Shown: positions 1-12,663 of the stretch, piece by piece
Numbering within the stretch: the first letter of the stretch is position 1
Layout of the letters: every line of letters begins with the position of its first letter
Source of the DNA: Calycina herbarum
Taxonomy: Eukaryota > Ascomycota > Leotiomycetes > Helotiales > Pezizellaceae
Assembly: GCA_001414485.1 (NCBI GenBank)
Contig: LLEY01000014.1
Span: 1 to 64,000, forward strand
Direction: 5' to 3'
Length of the DNA: 64,000 nt
Notes under the pieces: model-generated
Database searches by the model: none
Told to the model about the DNA's origin: nothing
The model's input: only the letters and a program-made list of their open reading frames with translations
Made by a program: the position numbers and the translations under genes

Positions 1-2163
1 TAGAGTAAACTCTCTACCGCTTATTAATCTATTAATCTTATTAGTAAATTTACCTCGGAGACATACCTCGCAGTTAATAATGCTATTATCTATCTCTTTA
101 TTAGAGATTAAATTATTATAACCTTTTATAGTATTAATAATTTTATTTAATACTTGTAGACTAACATGTCCTAATCTCCTATGTAAAGTTAGCTTATTTA
201 TTATATTATAAGTTTTATTTTTATTGTTAATAGTATTAAGTATTATATAGTTATTATCTTTATTATATCTTAGAGATATAATATCTAGGTAGTATAAGTT
301 ATTTATCTTATATCCCTTAGTTATAAGGTTATTTGTTTTATTATTTTTAATATAACAATTATTAGAGGTAAATATAGTATATGAGTTTATTAGTTCACTT
401 TGACTAATTAGATTATACCCTAGTTCAGGCATATATAAACAGTTCTTAAGTAAAAAGTATTTATTATTATTATCTCTAAACCTAATATAAATAGAACCAA
501 CTCCCTTAATACTAATAGTCCTAGCTTCTCCCCACTTAACTAACTTGTTACTAGTTCTATAGTCTATAAAATATTCTTTATTAGATATTATATGTTTTAT
601 AGCAGCTGTGTCTAGTATAAATTTAGTTTTATTATCTATTATAGTAGGGCTAGAGTAAGTAGTAAATACCTTTTCAATCTTGTTATTTATACTTATAATA
701 GTACTTTCGTTATTTAACAAGGGGTTATAGGTATCTATACTCTTATTAGTAGAGTTATTTATGTTTTGGTTATTATTTACCTCAAAGTCTAGATTATCTA
801 GACTAATATCATCGTCCTTATTATCGGCGATTTGTGTGTTATTATAGTCGAGATTTGTAAACATAATATTAACGTTATTATCCCTTATCTCTCGAGGGCT
901 CTTCTCTTCTCTTATATTCTCCTTAGGGCTAGACCTAAGTGTTCCTCTCTTAAACTTAAAGTGTTTAGGAGCCTTCGAGGGGTGTAGATAATAGCACTCG
1001 TCTGTAAGGTGTGTGGTTTGTTTACAATAGTTACAGTATCTACCTTTTGTAACTTTGTAAGGTTTCTTCCCCTTATAGCCCTTCTTATAAGTAGGGCTTA
1101 TAAACACTTCTTCTTCCTTAGACTCTTGTCGTTTAGACTCGTCTATAAGATTCGAGAATAGATTCTCTATAGTATAGGAGTCTATATCGTTTCGAAGAGA
1201 TTGTGTTATATTAGATATAATGCTTTCGTAGTCCTCGCTTAGGTTATTAAGAACCCAAGCTATAACTACTTGTCGAGGGAGTTCTATACTCTTAGCTTTA
1301 AGTTGATTACTAAGGTATTTAACCTTATTTAGATATTCTTCCATAGAAGAGTATTTGTCTAAAGAGGTATTAAAGAATTCTCTACAAAGCAGGAATTCTG
1401 ATGAGAATCCTTTAGGGCTATATAGGTTCTTAAGTGTATCCCAAGCCTCTTTAGCATTAAGTTTATCTTGGATTTGTAGAAGAGGCCCATCTTCTACAAG
1501 TAATTGTATATTACTTAATGCCTTAAGGTCTTGGTTTATATCGCCTTCGATGAACGACATAATATACTCAAGTTGTCCTTCCTTAGTAAGGAAGGCCTTG
1601 GTGCGTATAGCCCAGACTTCATAGTTGACAGAGCCTTTAAGCTTCTGTATTATGACTTTGTCGAGAGTCGGCATTGCTACCATGTTAAAATGGTCACGCA
1701 AGAGGGCAGAAGGCAGAAGTCAAGGGTATAAATTATGTGTATATGTGTGTGTGTGTATGTGTGTGTGTATGTGTGTGTGTGTATGTGTGTGTGTCCTGGG
1801 TAGACGTCCCAGGACCTAGTTATATACACATGTGTATAAAGGACTCTTTGTATATACGTATGCGGAATACGCATGCGGTGTACAAAGGACTCTTTGTATA
1901 TACGTATGCGGAATACGCATACGGTGTACAAAGGACTCTTTATATATACGTATGCGGCATACGCTACAAAACGCCACTTCCGTAAACGGAATACGCATGC
2001 GGAAGTATATGTAATTAATATACAAAACTTAACGCGTTTCTAGAGTGCTCTAGACATATCAGAACCGCGAGGTTACGTGGTATTCTGACTAAGCTTAACT
2101 TTTAGGTCTATATACACTTAAGCACTTATGTCTAAGTATACTAGATACTAATATATTATTATA
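1..2163 (-). mobile_element. Copia LTR retrotransposon copy 1, 5' part (gag to integrase start), cut by window edge
   Basis: The element reads on the minus strand. Its 5' LTR is 1683-2163 and the internal part 1-1682 runs through gag and protease into the integrase region before leaving the window. It matches 6411-8080 of Copia copy 2 closely and in the same order. A primer-binding site lies directly next to the LTR at about 1682-1668 and begins TGGTAGCAATGCC on the minus strand, like the initiator-Met tRNA sites of Ty1/copia elements. The gag zinc-knuckle region is at about 960-1050 and the protease DTAA-type motif at about 600-620. Several positions that read TG or CA here read TA in copy 2, so this copy carries fewer RIP changes. 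Stop codons still break it, so it is probably inactive. Confidence 0.85.
1683..2163 (-). repeat. Copia LTR A (5' LTR of copy 1), 481 bp
   Basis: The plus-strand ends are TGTTAAAATGG and TATTATTATA. It contains a TG-rich microsatellite at about 1736-1796, a GTCCTGGGTAGACGTCCCAGGAC palindrome-like block, and three tandem copies of a roughly 46-bp unit with the core AAAGGACTCTTTGTATATACG. It is near-identical to solo LTR E (11291-11771) and has the same length. Open frames crossing it on both strands arise from the repeat structure and are not genes. Confidence 0.85.
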
Positions 2164-2679
2164 AATACTAATAAGTATACGAAGTAGCTATATCTAATAA
2201 AGAAAAAGTAACGTTCTTCTCTTAGTCTTATATCTAGTTAGTTAGAGAAAAAGACTTAAGAAATCAGTTATTTAAGGTTTATTATATTAAACTAGAAATA
2301 TATACTACTTTAGGAGAAAGATAGTTAATTATAACTATAAAAATATAAGGAAAAGAGCTACGAGTTATAATTAACTTAGGAGTAATAGATAACTTTCTTT
2401 CTCTAGTAGCTCTAAAGAAGCTAAACGTTCTAATTAATAAAAGAAGACTATATTACTTAGGGGTAATAGATAGAACGGATATCGTATACTAAAATAGAGT
2501 AATTAACTAGTAAACTATTCTAATAAAAACTAATATTAAAGGATATATCTTAGATATATAATTTAATATTATTAAAATAGGAAGTAAGAAGGTAATACTT
2601 AGTATACTATAGATTTAAGAATATAATCTAGACATCGACTAGAAGGCTAGAATAGTAACCTTTAGCTAATATAATTATA
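2164..2679 (+). mobile_element. Gypsy LTR retrotransposon relic, left part (protease domain)
   Basis: Conceptual plus-strand translation at about 2340-2680, reading through stops, gives a decayed Gypsy aspartic protease. There is a VIINLGVIDNFLS segment where families have (I/V)DSGAxxNFIS, and later a VILSI-EYNLDIDxKARIVTF stretch matching the usual VILGxPWLxxxNPxIDW. The Fot1 insertion at 2680 cuts the protein, and the same Gypsy reading resumes at 8954 on the far side. Many codons are changed to TA-containing stops, consistent with RIP. The left end of the element is not visible because Copia copy 1 abuts it. Confidence 0.7.
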
Positions 2680-4246
2680 ACGTAGTTTATTAGTATACTA
2701 CGTATATTAGTATACCGTATACTTTTCCTTATTTTCCTATCTTATTACTTTAATACGCGTTTTCTCTATAATAATAATACTAATTTAAGATTAAGAAGCA
2801 CGAATTAATATAGTAATAGAAGCTATTCGATCTACAAAAAAAATAAGTAGTAGACACGCTGCTAAACTCTATAATATTACTAAAAGTATACTTTGTAATC
2901 GAATAAACAGTATATCTCCTTATAGCGTATACTAGTCTAAATTACTTAAATTAACTAAGTTAGAGAAGGATGTTATTGTTTAATATATACTTGATTCAGA
3001 TACTAGAGAGTTTACGCCCTAGCTTGCTAGTATAGAAGATATAACGAATTATATTCTTAAATCGTAGAGGAGGAGACGCGTTAGGAAGCTCTAGGCGTAT
3101 CGATTTATACAACGATAACCAGCTTTAAAGATACGTTTTAATCGCGTTTACGACTTTCAAAGAGCCTTATACGAAGATCCTAAGCTTATTAGCGTATAGT
3201 TTCGACTAGTAGAGAATATAAAAGCAAAATATAGTATTCTAGACTACGATTTTTAGAATTTCAACGAGACCGGCTTTATAATAGACATGATTACTCCTTC
3301 TATAGTTGTTACACGCGTAGATCGACGTAGTAGAGGTAAGGCAGTTCGGCTAGGTAATCGAGAATAGGCTACTATAATTGCTTATATTAATAGCGAAGAT
3401 AGAGTATTCCTCTATTTTTAGTAGTTTAAGTAAAGAATTATCTTACGAATTAGTATACTAAGGGCGGCCTTCTATATAACTAGGTTATTAAACTAATAAG
3501 TAACGGCTAGATAAATAATAAGACAGGTCTAGAATAGCTTAAGTACTTCGATAAGTATACTTCTACTTAAGCAAAGGGTCTATATCGAATACTTATCCTT
3601 AATAGGTATAAGAGTTATAAATCGGCCGAATTCTAAGAGTACTATAAGATATATAATATTATTACTCTTAGACTACCTCCTTACTCTTCTTATTTAACCT
3701 AGCTACTTAATATTAGGTGTTTTAGTACTTTAAAACAGGTATATAGTCGATAAATTAAGACTTTTATTAAAGCTTATATTAACTATATTATAAAGGTCGA
3801 GTTCCTTCTCGCTTTTAAAGCAGCGTATATAAAATTAATAATAGCCTAAAACGCTTAAGCTAGATTCCGTAAGGCTAGCTTAGTACCTTTTAATCTATAG
3901 GCTGTGATTTCAAAGCTTAATATAAAGTTATAGACACCGACCTCTACTAGGCCCCCCTTTACCGACGCTGACTCTTAGGTCTCTTAGACTCCTTATAACC
4001 TCGCCGAAGCTCTTTTATAAACAACTCTTATTAAGGACCGGATTGCTAGTTACTAAGGAAGCTCGCTAACACCTATTTTCTAGACAGTTGTTACGTTAGC
4101 AAAAGGTATAGAGTAATTAGCTTATAAAGTAACTCTTTTAACCGCTGAGGTACGTATACTTCGAGTAGTAAATAAAGCCCTTAGTAAGCGTCGCAGAGCT
4201 AGAAAGACTCGTATTTATTAAGATAGTACACTTACTATAGAGAATA

Positions 4247-4645
4247 TATTAAAATGGTTACGTAAGAGGGCAGAAGACAGAAGTCAAGGGTATAAATTAT
4301 ATATATATATATGTGTGTGTGTATGTGTATATATATGTGTATGTATATATATGTGTGTATATGTCCTAGGTAGACGTCTCAGGACCTAGTTATATACATA
4401 TGTATATAAAGGACTCTTTTATATATACGTATACGGAATACGTATACAGTGTATAAAGGCCTCTTTGTATATACGTATACGGAAGTATATATAATTAATA
4501 TATAAAACTTAACGCGTTGCTCTAGAGTACTCTAGACACATCAGAACCGCGAGGTCACGTGGTATTCTGACTAAGCTTAACTTTTAGGTCTATATACACT
4601 TAAGCACTTATGTCTAAGTATACTAGATACTAATATATTATTATA
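4247..4645 (-). repeat. Copia LTR B (3' LTR of copy 2), 399 bp
   Basis: It starts TATTAAAATGG, where other copies have TGTTAAAATGG, a TG-to-TA change typical of RIP. It holds only two of the 46-bp internal units, against five in its partner LTR C. The (TATG)n microsatellite is at about 4297-4366. Confidence 0.85.
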
Positions 4646-6924
4646 TATTTTTATCTAATTTTACCTCTAGTTCTATAGGAGTAGCTATAGGAGTTAAATT
4701 AGACTTATTAAACTTAGCTTTTATATTAGCTAAGTATTTATTTTGATTTATAGTAAGTACTTGGTTATTAATATCATACTTTATTTCTATGCCTAAGAAC
4801 TGGTTTATTAGCTCTAGATATTATAATTTTAATACTTTACTTATACTAGATATTACTTTATCTATATTAAGCTTATTAGGCCCTGTTATAATAAGGTCAT
4901 CAACATAGCATATAATAATAACCTTAGTTTCCTTATTTATAAAGATACCTTCATCGAAGAGTAGGACTATAAATCCTATTTTAGTATATATATCTAGTAG
5001 ATATTTATACCATAGTCTAGGGCTCTGTTTTAGACTATATAAGGCTTTATTAAGCTTATAAACCTTACTAGTATTATTCCTTTCAAAGCCTATAAGCTAT
5101 ATAATATATATATCTTTATCTATTTTAGTATATATAAAGACGTTCTTTATATTATATAGATATAGACTCTATTTATTTAATACTACTAGTAAGAATACTA
5201 GTCTATAAGTCTCGGGTCTATATATAGTAGAAAAGGTATCTAGGTAATCTATACCTATAATTTGATTAAAGCCTTAAACTACCCATCTTACCTTATACTC
5301 AATTATAGTATTATTAAGGTCTGTCTTTATTTTATATACCTATTTTCCCTTTAGAGGGGTTCTATTATTAGGTAAGTCTACTAGATCCTAAGTTTTCTAG
5401 GATTCTAGTTTATTTACTTCTAATTCCATAGCTTTAGTCTATTCTATACTATTAGTATTAGATATAGCTTCTTTATAGCTAGTAGGCTCATTATTAATAT
5501 TAGCTACTAGTGCTAGTTTATCTAGATCATCTGTATATTTAAGATTATTATTCCTAATATTATTTACGTCTAACTTGTCGGGTTTATTTTTTATATATAC
5601 TGCGTCTAGCTTATTTATATCTAGCGTGTCGAGCTTAGTGTTTTTAATATTAGTATTGTTATAGTCCTCTAAGAGGTTAGTATCTATATCAGATATATTA
5701 TTATCTAAGTTATACTTAGTATCTAAAAACTTATTTTCAATTATATATATATCTCTAACCTATAGAGGTTTTTTAAGTATAACATCATATACTTTATATA
5801 AGTTTTTATTAAAGCCTAGTAGTATAGCCTTATTCGCCTTTTCATCTAGTTTCTTTAAACTAGTATACTTATTTTTATAATAAGCTATAGAGCCAAAGGT
5901 CTTTATATTACCTATATACGGCTCTTACTTATATTTAAGTTTATAAGGCGTTTTATACTCTAGTTTAGAGTGAGGAGTTCTATTATATAGATAAGTAGCT
6001 GTTAGTACAGCTTCCCCCCAGAATATAAATGGTAAATTAGCGTTATATAATAGACATCTAACCTTATTAAGTATAGTTCTATTGATTATTTCTACTAGTC
6101 CGTTTGATTCCAGTATATAGACAGGGGATAATTAGTATATTATTCTATATTCTTTGAAGTAGATATTAAATTTATTATTAATAAATTCTATACCGTTATT
6201 AGTACTATATATTCTTATACGCTTATTATTTATATTATTCTCTTCTCTATTTTTAAACTCTTTAAAGGTATCAAAGGCCTCGCTCTTAGTCTTAAGTAAT
6301 TTAACTTCTAAGAATCTAGAGTATTTACATAGGAAGGTTATAAAGTACTTATAGTTATTATAAGTTATAGGCTTAATAGGACCGTATAGGTCGCTACTAA
6401 CCTTTTCTAGTAGAGTAAACTCTCTACTGCTTATTAATCTATTAATCTTATTAGTAAATTTACCTCGGAGATATACCTCGTAGTTAATAATACTGTTATC
6501 TATCTCTTTATTAGAGATTAAATTATTATAACCTTTTATAGTATTAATAATTTTATTTAATACTTATAGACTAATATGTCCTAGTCTCCTATATAAAGTT
6601 AGCTTATTTATATTATAAGTCTTATCCTTAATTATACTAAGTACTATATAGTCTTCTTTATATTTATTATATTCTAGAGGTATAATATTTAAGTAGTATA
6701 AGTTATTTATCTTATATCCCTTAGTTATAAGGTTATTTGTTTTACTATTTTTAATATAATAATTATTAGAGGCAAATATAGTATATAAGTTTATTAGTTC
6801 ACTTTGACTAATTAGATTATACCTTAGTTCAGGCATATATAAACAGTTCTTAAGTAAAAAACATTTATTATTATTATTTCTAAACCTAATATAAATAGAA
6901 CCAACTCCCTTAATACTAATAGTC

Positions 6925-7506
6925 CTAGCTTCTCCCTACTAACTTATTACTAGCTCTATAGTCTACAAAATATTCTTTATTAGATATTATATGTTTAGTA
7001 GCAGCTGTGTCTAGTATAAATTTAGTTTTATTATCTATTATAGTAGGGCTAGAGTAAGTAGTAAATACCTTTTCAATCTTGCTATTTATACTTATAATAG
7101 TACTTTCGTTATTTAATAAGGGGTTATAGGTATCTATACTCTTATTAGTAGAGTTATTTAGGTTCTGGTTATTATTTACCTCAAAGTCTAGATTATCTAG
7201 ACTAATCTTATCGTCCTTATTATCGGCGATTTGTATGTTATTATAGTTGAGATTTGTAAACATAATATCAACGTTATTATCCCTTATCTCTCGAGGGCTC
7301 TTCTCTTCTCTTATATTCTCCTTAGGGCTAGACCTAAGTATTCCTTTCTTAAACTTAAAGTATTTAGAAGCCTTCGAGGGATGTAGATAATAGCACTCGT
7401 CTATAAGATGTATAGTTTGTTTATAATAGTTATAGTATCTGCCTTTTGTAACTTTGTAAGGTTTCTTCCCCTTATAGCCCTTCTTATAAGCAGGGCTTAT
7501 AAACAC
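6925..7506 (-). pseudogene. Copia gag-protease fragment (longest open piece of copy 2)
   Basis: This 193-codon open piece carries the gag CCHC-type zinc knuckle region (YYNYYKQTIHLIDECYY, first Cys apparently replaced by Tyr) near residues 25-40 and the retropepsin active-site segment FILDTAATKHI near residue 162. A stop or frame change ends it in the protease, and the pre-integrase piece continues at 6564-6836. It is part of the inactive Copia element and not a host gene. Confidence 0.75.
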
Positions 7507-8080
7507 TTCTTCTTCCTTAGACTCTTGTCGTTTAGACTCGTCTATGAGATTCGAGAATAGATTCTCTATAGTATAGGAGTCTATATCGTTTTGAAGAGAT
7601 TACGTTATATTAGATATAATGCTTTCGTAGTCCTCGCTTAGGTTATTAAGAACCTAAGCTATAACTACTTGTCGAGGGAGTTCTATACTCTTAGCTTTAA
7701 GTTGATTACTAAGGTATTTAACGTTATTTAATATTCTTCTATAAAAGAGTATTTGTCTAAAGAGGTATTAAAGAATTCTCTACAAAGCAGGAATTCTAAT
7801 AAGAATCCTTTAGAGCTATATAGGTTCTTAAGTATATCCTAAGCCTCTTTAGTATTAAGTTTATCTTGGATTTATAGAAGAGGCCTATCCTCTATAAGTA
7901 ATTGTATATTACTTAATACCCTAAGGTCTTAGTTTATATCGCCTTCGATAAACGACATAATACACTCAAGTTGTCCTTCCTTAGTAAGGAAGGCCTTGGT
8001 ATGTATAGCCTAGACTTTATAGTTAACAGAGCCTTTAAGCTTCTGTATTGTGATTTTGTCGAGAGTCGGCATTGCTACTA

Positions 8081-8656
8081 TGTTAAAATGGTCACGTAAG
8101 AGGGCAGAAGGCAGAAGTCAAGGGTATAAATTATGTGTATATATGTGTGTATATATATATATATATGTGTATATATATATATATGTGTGTGTCCTAGGTA
8201 GACGTCTCAGGACCTAGTTATATACATATGTGTACAAAGGACTCTTTTGTATATACGTATGCGGAATACGTATACAGTATACAAAGGCCTCTTTGTATAT
8301 ACGGATTCGGAATACGTATGCGGTGTACAAAGGACTCTTTGTATATACGCATTCGGAATACGTATGCGGTGTACAAAGGACTCTTTGTATATACGTATAC
8401 GGAATACGTATGCGGTGTACAAAGGACTCTTTGTATATACGTATGCGGAATACGCTACAAAACGCCACTTCCGTAAACGGAATATGTATACGGAAGTATA
8501 TATAATTAATATACAAAACTTAACGCGTTGCTCTAGAGTGCTCTAGACACATCAGAACCGCGAGGTCACGTGGTATTCTGACTAAGCTTAACTTTTAGGT
8601 CTATATACACTTAAGCATTTATGTCTAAGTATACTAGATACTAATATATTATTATA
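8081..8656 (-). repeat. Copia LTR C (5' LTR of copy 2), 576 bp
   Basis: It has the same ends as the other LTRs, joined on its left to the primer-binding site. It carries five tandem 46-bp units, the most of any copy here, and a (TA/TG)n tract at about 8134-8190. It is followed by the GAATA target duplicate. Confidence 0.87.
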
Positions 8657-8953
8657 GAATACATAGGATATTTTAGTATAGAAGGACGTAGATAAGCAGG
8701 TTCGACGCGATATATGTATTAAGAGTAGTAGTTGAAGAGAGGGGAAATTAACTAGTAGGCGCTGTAGTACTTATAGAAAAGCTGGTTATAATACGCGAAC
8801 TTGTTAAGTAGATATAGATATGTCTAGTTTATTAGATTAAAAGTAGTTTTAATTAAATTTATATAGTATAGTTAACTAATTATATTTTAAAGTAGTAGAG
8901 AAGTGAGAAAGTACGCGGTATACTAATATACGCGGCGTACTAATAAACCACGT

Positions 8954-10733
8954 TATAGGTTTATAATTTTAACTATAAGGCTAGAACAAGCTTAGTACTA
9001 CCTCTTCTAACGTGCCTAGACACATAGCCTAGAGTCTTCTATAGAATAGTAAGAAAGCTAAACCAGAGATACCTATATAGTATAAAGAATTTAAGGAATT
9101 ATTTAAAAACCTAGAGAATATATATACCCTTCTTAAATATTAACTATAGGATTATAAGATTAAATTAAAAGAGGGTTATAACCTTAAGAAGTAGAAGCTT
9201 TAATTTTATAACTAGAGAAACCTATAACTCCTTAAAAAGTATATATAAGAAGGAATTTAAAAGAGATATATCTAAAAATCGGATTTACTAGCTACTTCTA
9301 ATATCCTTATTATATATAAGAAGAACGATCTAAATAGAAGAGTTTATATCAACTATTAAGACGTTAATAATATAATAGTTAAAGACGCTTATCTAGTACT
9401 AGAAGGCTAATACTTATAGAATAAGATTAAGAAGGCTAAGAAATTTATAAAAATCGACTAATAAAATACTTTTAGTCTAATATAAATTAAGTAAGAGGAT
9501 AAATAGAAGATAGTATTCGTCTTACTATTAGGTTTCTATAAGTATATAGTAATACTATTTAAGTTAACTAATATACTAGCTACTTATTAGAGATAGAATA
9601 ATAAAATACTAGAGGATCTTCTAAGAGTAACTATTATATATTACCTAGATAATATCCTTATATTTTTAGAATTCGAAGAGAAATATAAGGAATATATTAG
9701 AAAAGTCTTATAAAGGCTTACTATAGTAGATTCTTATTTTAAACTTTTAAAGTACGAATTCGAGGTAACTTATACTACTTTTCTAAGCTATAAAATCTTC
9801 TTAGGAAAAATAGAGATTAACCTAGAAAAGGTTAAAGTAATCCTAGAATAGGAATTACTAAAGAACGTTAAAGATGTTTAGTTATTCTAAGGATTTACTA
9901 ACTTTTGTTAATAATATATTAGAGGATATTCTAGAATCTTAAAACTAATAATAAATCTTACTAAAAAACATGTTCCGTTTAAATAGAATAAGAATACTAA
10001 AAAGGCTTTTTAAGAAATTAAAAAACGATTTATAGAAGAACTAATCCTTTAGAATTTTAATACTAATAAACTAAGTACTATTAAAACAGACACCTTAGAT
10101 ATAGTAGTTACTACTATATACCTTTAACCTAATAATAAAGAGAAGCTTATACCTATAGTATACTTCTTTAAAATATTAGATACTATCTAACAAAACTATA
10201 GTATCTATAAGAAGGAACTTCTTGCTATAGTCTTAGCTTTAGAATATTAGAGGATTTACCTTTAAAGTATAAAATACTAGGTACTAGTCCTTACTAATTA
10301 CAAAAACCTAAAAACATAGACAACGACGAAAGAACTTAGTAACAAATGCCTTACTAGGTAGTTATAAACCCTTACTAGATTCGATATTATAATCCGCTAT
10401 ATTAAAGGAATAGATAATCTATAAGTAGACGTCTTAAGTTAATAACTAGACTATAAAGAAGATAAAGAATATAAGAAGATTATAATCTTAAAAGAACTTA
10501 AAAATAGAGATCTAGCTCTAACGATTTATAAAATTGCTACTACTAGAGAAAAAACTTATATACTAGAATCTAATAATAAGACCTTTATTAAGAAATAATA
10601 TAAACTACTAGCCTATAAATACTAAGGAATTCGAAGAACTCTTTAGAGAATAAGATAATAGTATAAGGTTAATAAACTTATAATAATAGTTAAAAAAGTA
10701 ATAATAGAGTATAATACCTATACTAGGAGTAAG
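8954..10733 (+). mobile_element. Gypsy LTR retrotransposon relic, right part (reverse transcriptase-RNase H)
   Basis: Reading through stops on the plus strand gives a Gypsy polymerase. The N-terminal part is near 9060-9260, an LxxSDLLATSNILIIYKKND stretch matches the S-SP-SPILFVKKKDG block, YLDNILIF near 9645 corresponds to YLDDILIFS with the second Asp reading Asn, and RNase H blocks TDTLDIVV near 10090 and NYSIYKKELLAIVLALEY near 10195 follow. It continues the protein interrupted at 2680. No integrase or right LTR is seen before solo LTR D at 10734. Stops are mostly TAG/TAA, as expected from RIP. Confidence 0.8.
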
Positions 10734-11067
10734 TATAAAAATGGTCACGTAAGAGGGACAAAAGATAGAAGACAAGGATGTATATTATATATATATATAT
10801 ATGTATATGTGTGTGTGTGTATATATGTATATATGTATCCTAGGTAGACGTCCCAGGACCTAGTTATATACACATGTATACAAAGGACTCTTTTGTATAT
10901 ACGTATGCGGAAGTATATGTAATTAATATATAAAACTTAACACGTTGCTCTAGAGTGCTCTAGACACATCAGAACCGCGAGGTCACGTGATATTCTGACT
11001 AAGCTTAAATTTTAGGTCTATATACACTTAAGCACGTATGTCTAAGTATACTAGATACTAATATATA
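10734..11067 (-). repeat. Copia LTR D, short solo copy
   Basis: The ends are degenerate (TATAAAAATGG on the left, CTAATATATA on the right). It holds one internal 46-bp unit and a (TA/TG)n tract. I could not find a convincing target duplication. It terminates the visible Gypsy relic. Confidence 0.7.
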
Positions 11068-11285
11068 AATTATTTATAATAAAGTATTTTCTTTAGGTAT
11101 TAATTACACTTAATCTCTTATATTTATACTACTTATTTATATATTATTATAGTAACATAAGAGGGAATTAGTAATACGAAAGGTATTTAAGAGTTTTAGG
11201 ATCTTACTATTATAAGACTATTAGAAGTTATATATAGTTATATAACGTAATCGTCTATATCGTCTATATCACTCTAATCGCAAGC

Positions 11286-11776
11286 GATATTGTTAAAATG
11301 GTCACGCAAGAGGGCAGAAGGCAGAAGTCAAGGGTATAAATTATGTGTATATGTGTGTGTGTGTATGTGTGTGTGTATGTGTGTGTGTGTATGTGTGTGT
11401 GTCCTGGGTAGACGTCCCAGGACCTAGTTATATACACATGTGTATAAAGGACTCTTTGTATATACGTATGCGGAATACGCATGCGGTGTACAAAGGACTC
11501 TTTGTATATACGTATGCGGAATACGCATACGGTGTACAAAGGACTCTTTATATATACGTATACGGCATACGCTACAAAACGCCACTTCCGTAAACGGAAT
11601 ACGCATGCGGAAGTATATGTAATTAATATACAAAACTTAACGCGTTTCTAGAGTGCTCTAGACATATCAGAACCGCGAGGTTACGTGGTATTCTGACTAA
11701 GCTTAACTTTTAGGTCTATATACACTTAAGCACTTATGTCTAAGTATACTAGATACTAATATATTATTATAGATAT
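11286..11776 (-). repeat. Copia solo LTR E with target duplication GATAT
   Basis: The LTR is 11291-11771 (481 bp, three internal units) and is flanked by GATAT at 11286-11290 and 11772-11776. No internal Copia sequence is attached, so this is a solo LTR left by LTR-LTR recombination. It is near-identical to LTR A. Confidence 0.88.
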
Positions 11777-12663
11777 AAGCGATATAAGTAATATAAACGA
11801 TATATTTAGAGAACGAAGGTTCTATATAAGACTAGCACGTCTACTATTAGATAGAAGCTTCGTACTTAACTTTAGTTATTAATCTTATTACTTTGTTTTA
11901 ATATCTTTGATATAAGTAACGAGTTTACCTCTAAGTAAACACTATATAATAGTTGTCTTCTTTACCTATATACTAACTGTCGAACTCGATACCTTTATAA
12001 GTTAGATACCGGTTTCGTTATACTTTGTATTATTAGTACTAACTAATTTATAAGAAACCTCTATTATACTCTCTTTCTATCTTTTCTTTAGCGACGATAA
12101 TATTAAAGCTTTCTTCTAATTTCTACGTCTCTAATAGTAACTATCGATAGAGACTAGGCTTTTCTCTTAACCTTATCTATATTCTTATAACAGGCTTTCT
12201 TTAACTTAGTATAACCTAGAAGACTATATATCTTATTATTATAGTAGTAATAGAGGTTATACTCTGTCTAGAACTTCTTATAAACAGCTTTTAACTTAGG
12301 AGTCTTAGTCTAGGTCTTATTCTCGATATATTTCTAAGTCTAGATATATTTTCCTCTAACTTTTAAAGTATCGAGGTCTATTACCTTAGAGTTAGAAAGT
12401 AAAGTAGTCGAAGCTAGGGTAATTAGAGTAGTAGTAAAAGAGCTAGAGTTATTCTTAAGATACTAAGTACTATAAATAGCTTAGTTAATATTATCTTTTT
12501 CTTAAACTAGGTTAGCTAAGGTATTAAGTTCGATAGCTGAGGTATAGCGAGGGTTTAAGATAGTATAATAGTCCTAGTTATATATAACCAGATTACGTGC
12601 GACCACGTGACCAGATACTACCGAGGTTCTGCCGAGGACTCGCTTAGTATAGATAAATAGAGA
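11777..12663. other. RIP-like A+T-rich DNA without assignable gene
   Basis: This stretch is dense in TA dinucleotides with stops in all frames. It resembles the neighbouring transposon relics and may be a decayed gag or other transposon part, but I could not match any domain. Confidence 0.5.

Larger units (their letters stand above)
4242..8661 (-). mobile_element. Copia LTR retrotransposon copy 2, both LTRs and target duplication
   Basis: The element occupies 4247-8656 on the minus strand and is flanked by a 5-bp duplication GAATA (4242-4246 and 8657-8661). LTRs are 8081-8656 (5') and 4247-4645 (3'). Recognisable parts in order are: a gag zinc knuckle (CX2C-type, near 7390-7450), protease with FILDTAATKHI (near 6995-7025), pre-integrase with LYRRLGHI (near 6570-6600), integrase (about 5900-6500), and reverse transcriptase with YVDD at 4896-4907. 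Only about 250 bp separate YVDD from the 3' LTR, so the rest of reverse transcriptase and RNase H are missing. Open pieces remain at 6564-6836 and 6925-7506. It is inserted in the C-terminal part of the Fot1 transposase. Confidence 0.88.
2680..8953 (+). mobile_element. Fot1/pogo-type DNA transposon relic, split by Copia copy 2
   Basis: Inverted ends of about 45 bp at 2680-2732 and 8907-8953 begin ACGTAGTTTATTAG on the left and, as reverse complement, ACGTGGTTTATTAG on the right, each flanked by TA. Removing the Copia insertion and one target duplicate leaves about 1859 bp, a normal Fot1 length. The decayed transposase on the plus strand shows an FNETGF segment near 3260 (families have MDETGF, so the catalytic Asp reads Asn), a LPPYSSYLT block near 3675, the KRRRARKTR region near 4190, and after the insertion a C-terminal Cys-rich tail near 8755-8805. 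Many stops make it dead. The less mutated right end retains more CG. Confidence 0.8.

Noticed and set aside
1625..2025. Overlapping open frames on both strands in the LTR (also at 8207-8546, 11264-11633 and 12789-13187)
   Set aside because: They follow the tandem units and microsatellites of the Copia LTR, appear in every copy on both strands, and have repetitive translations. They are not genes.
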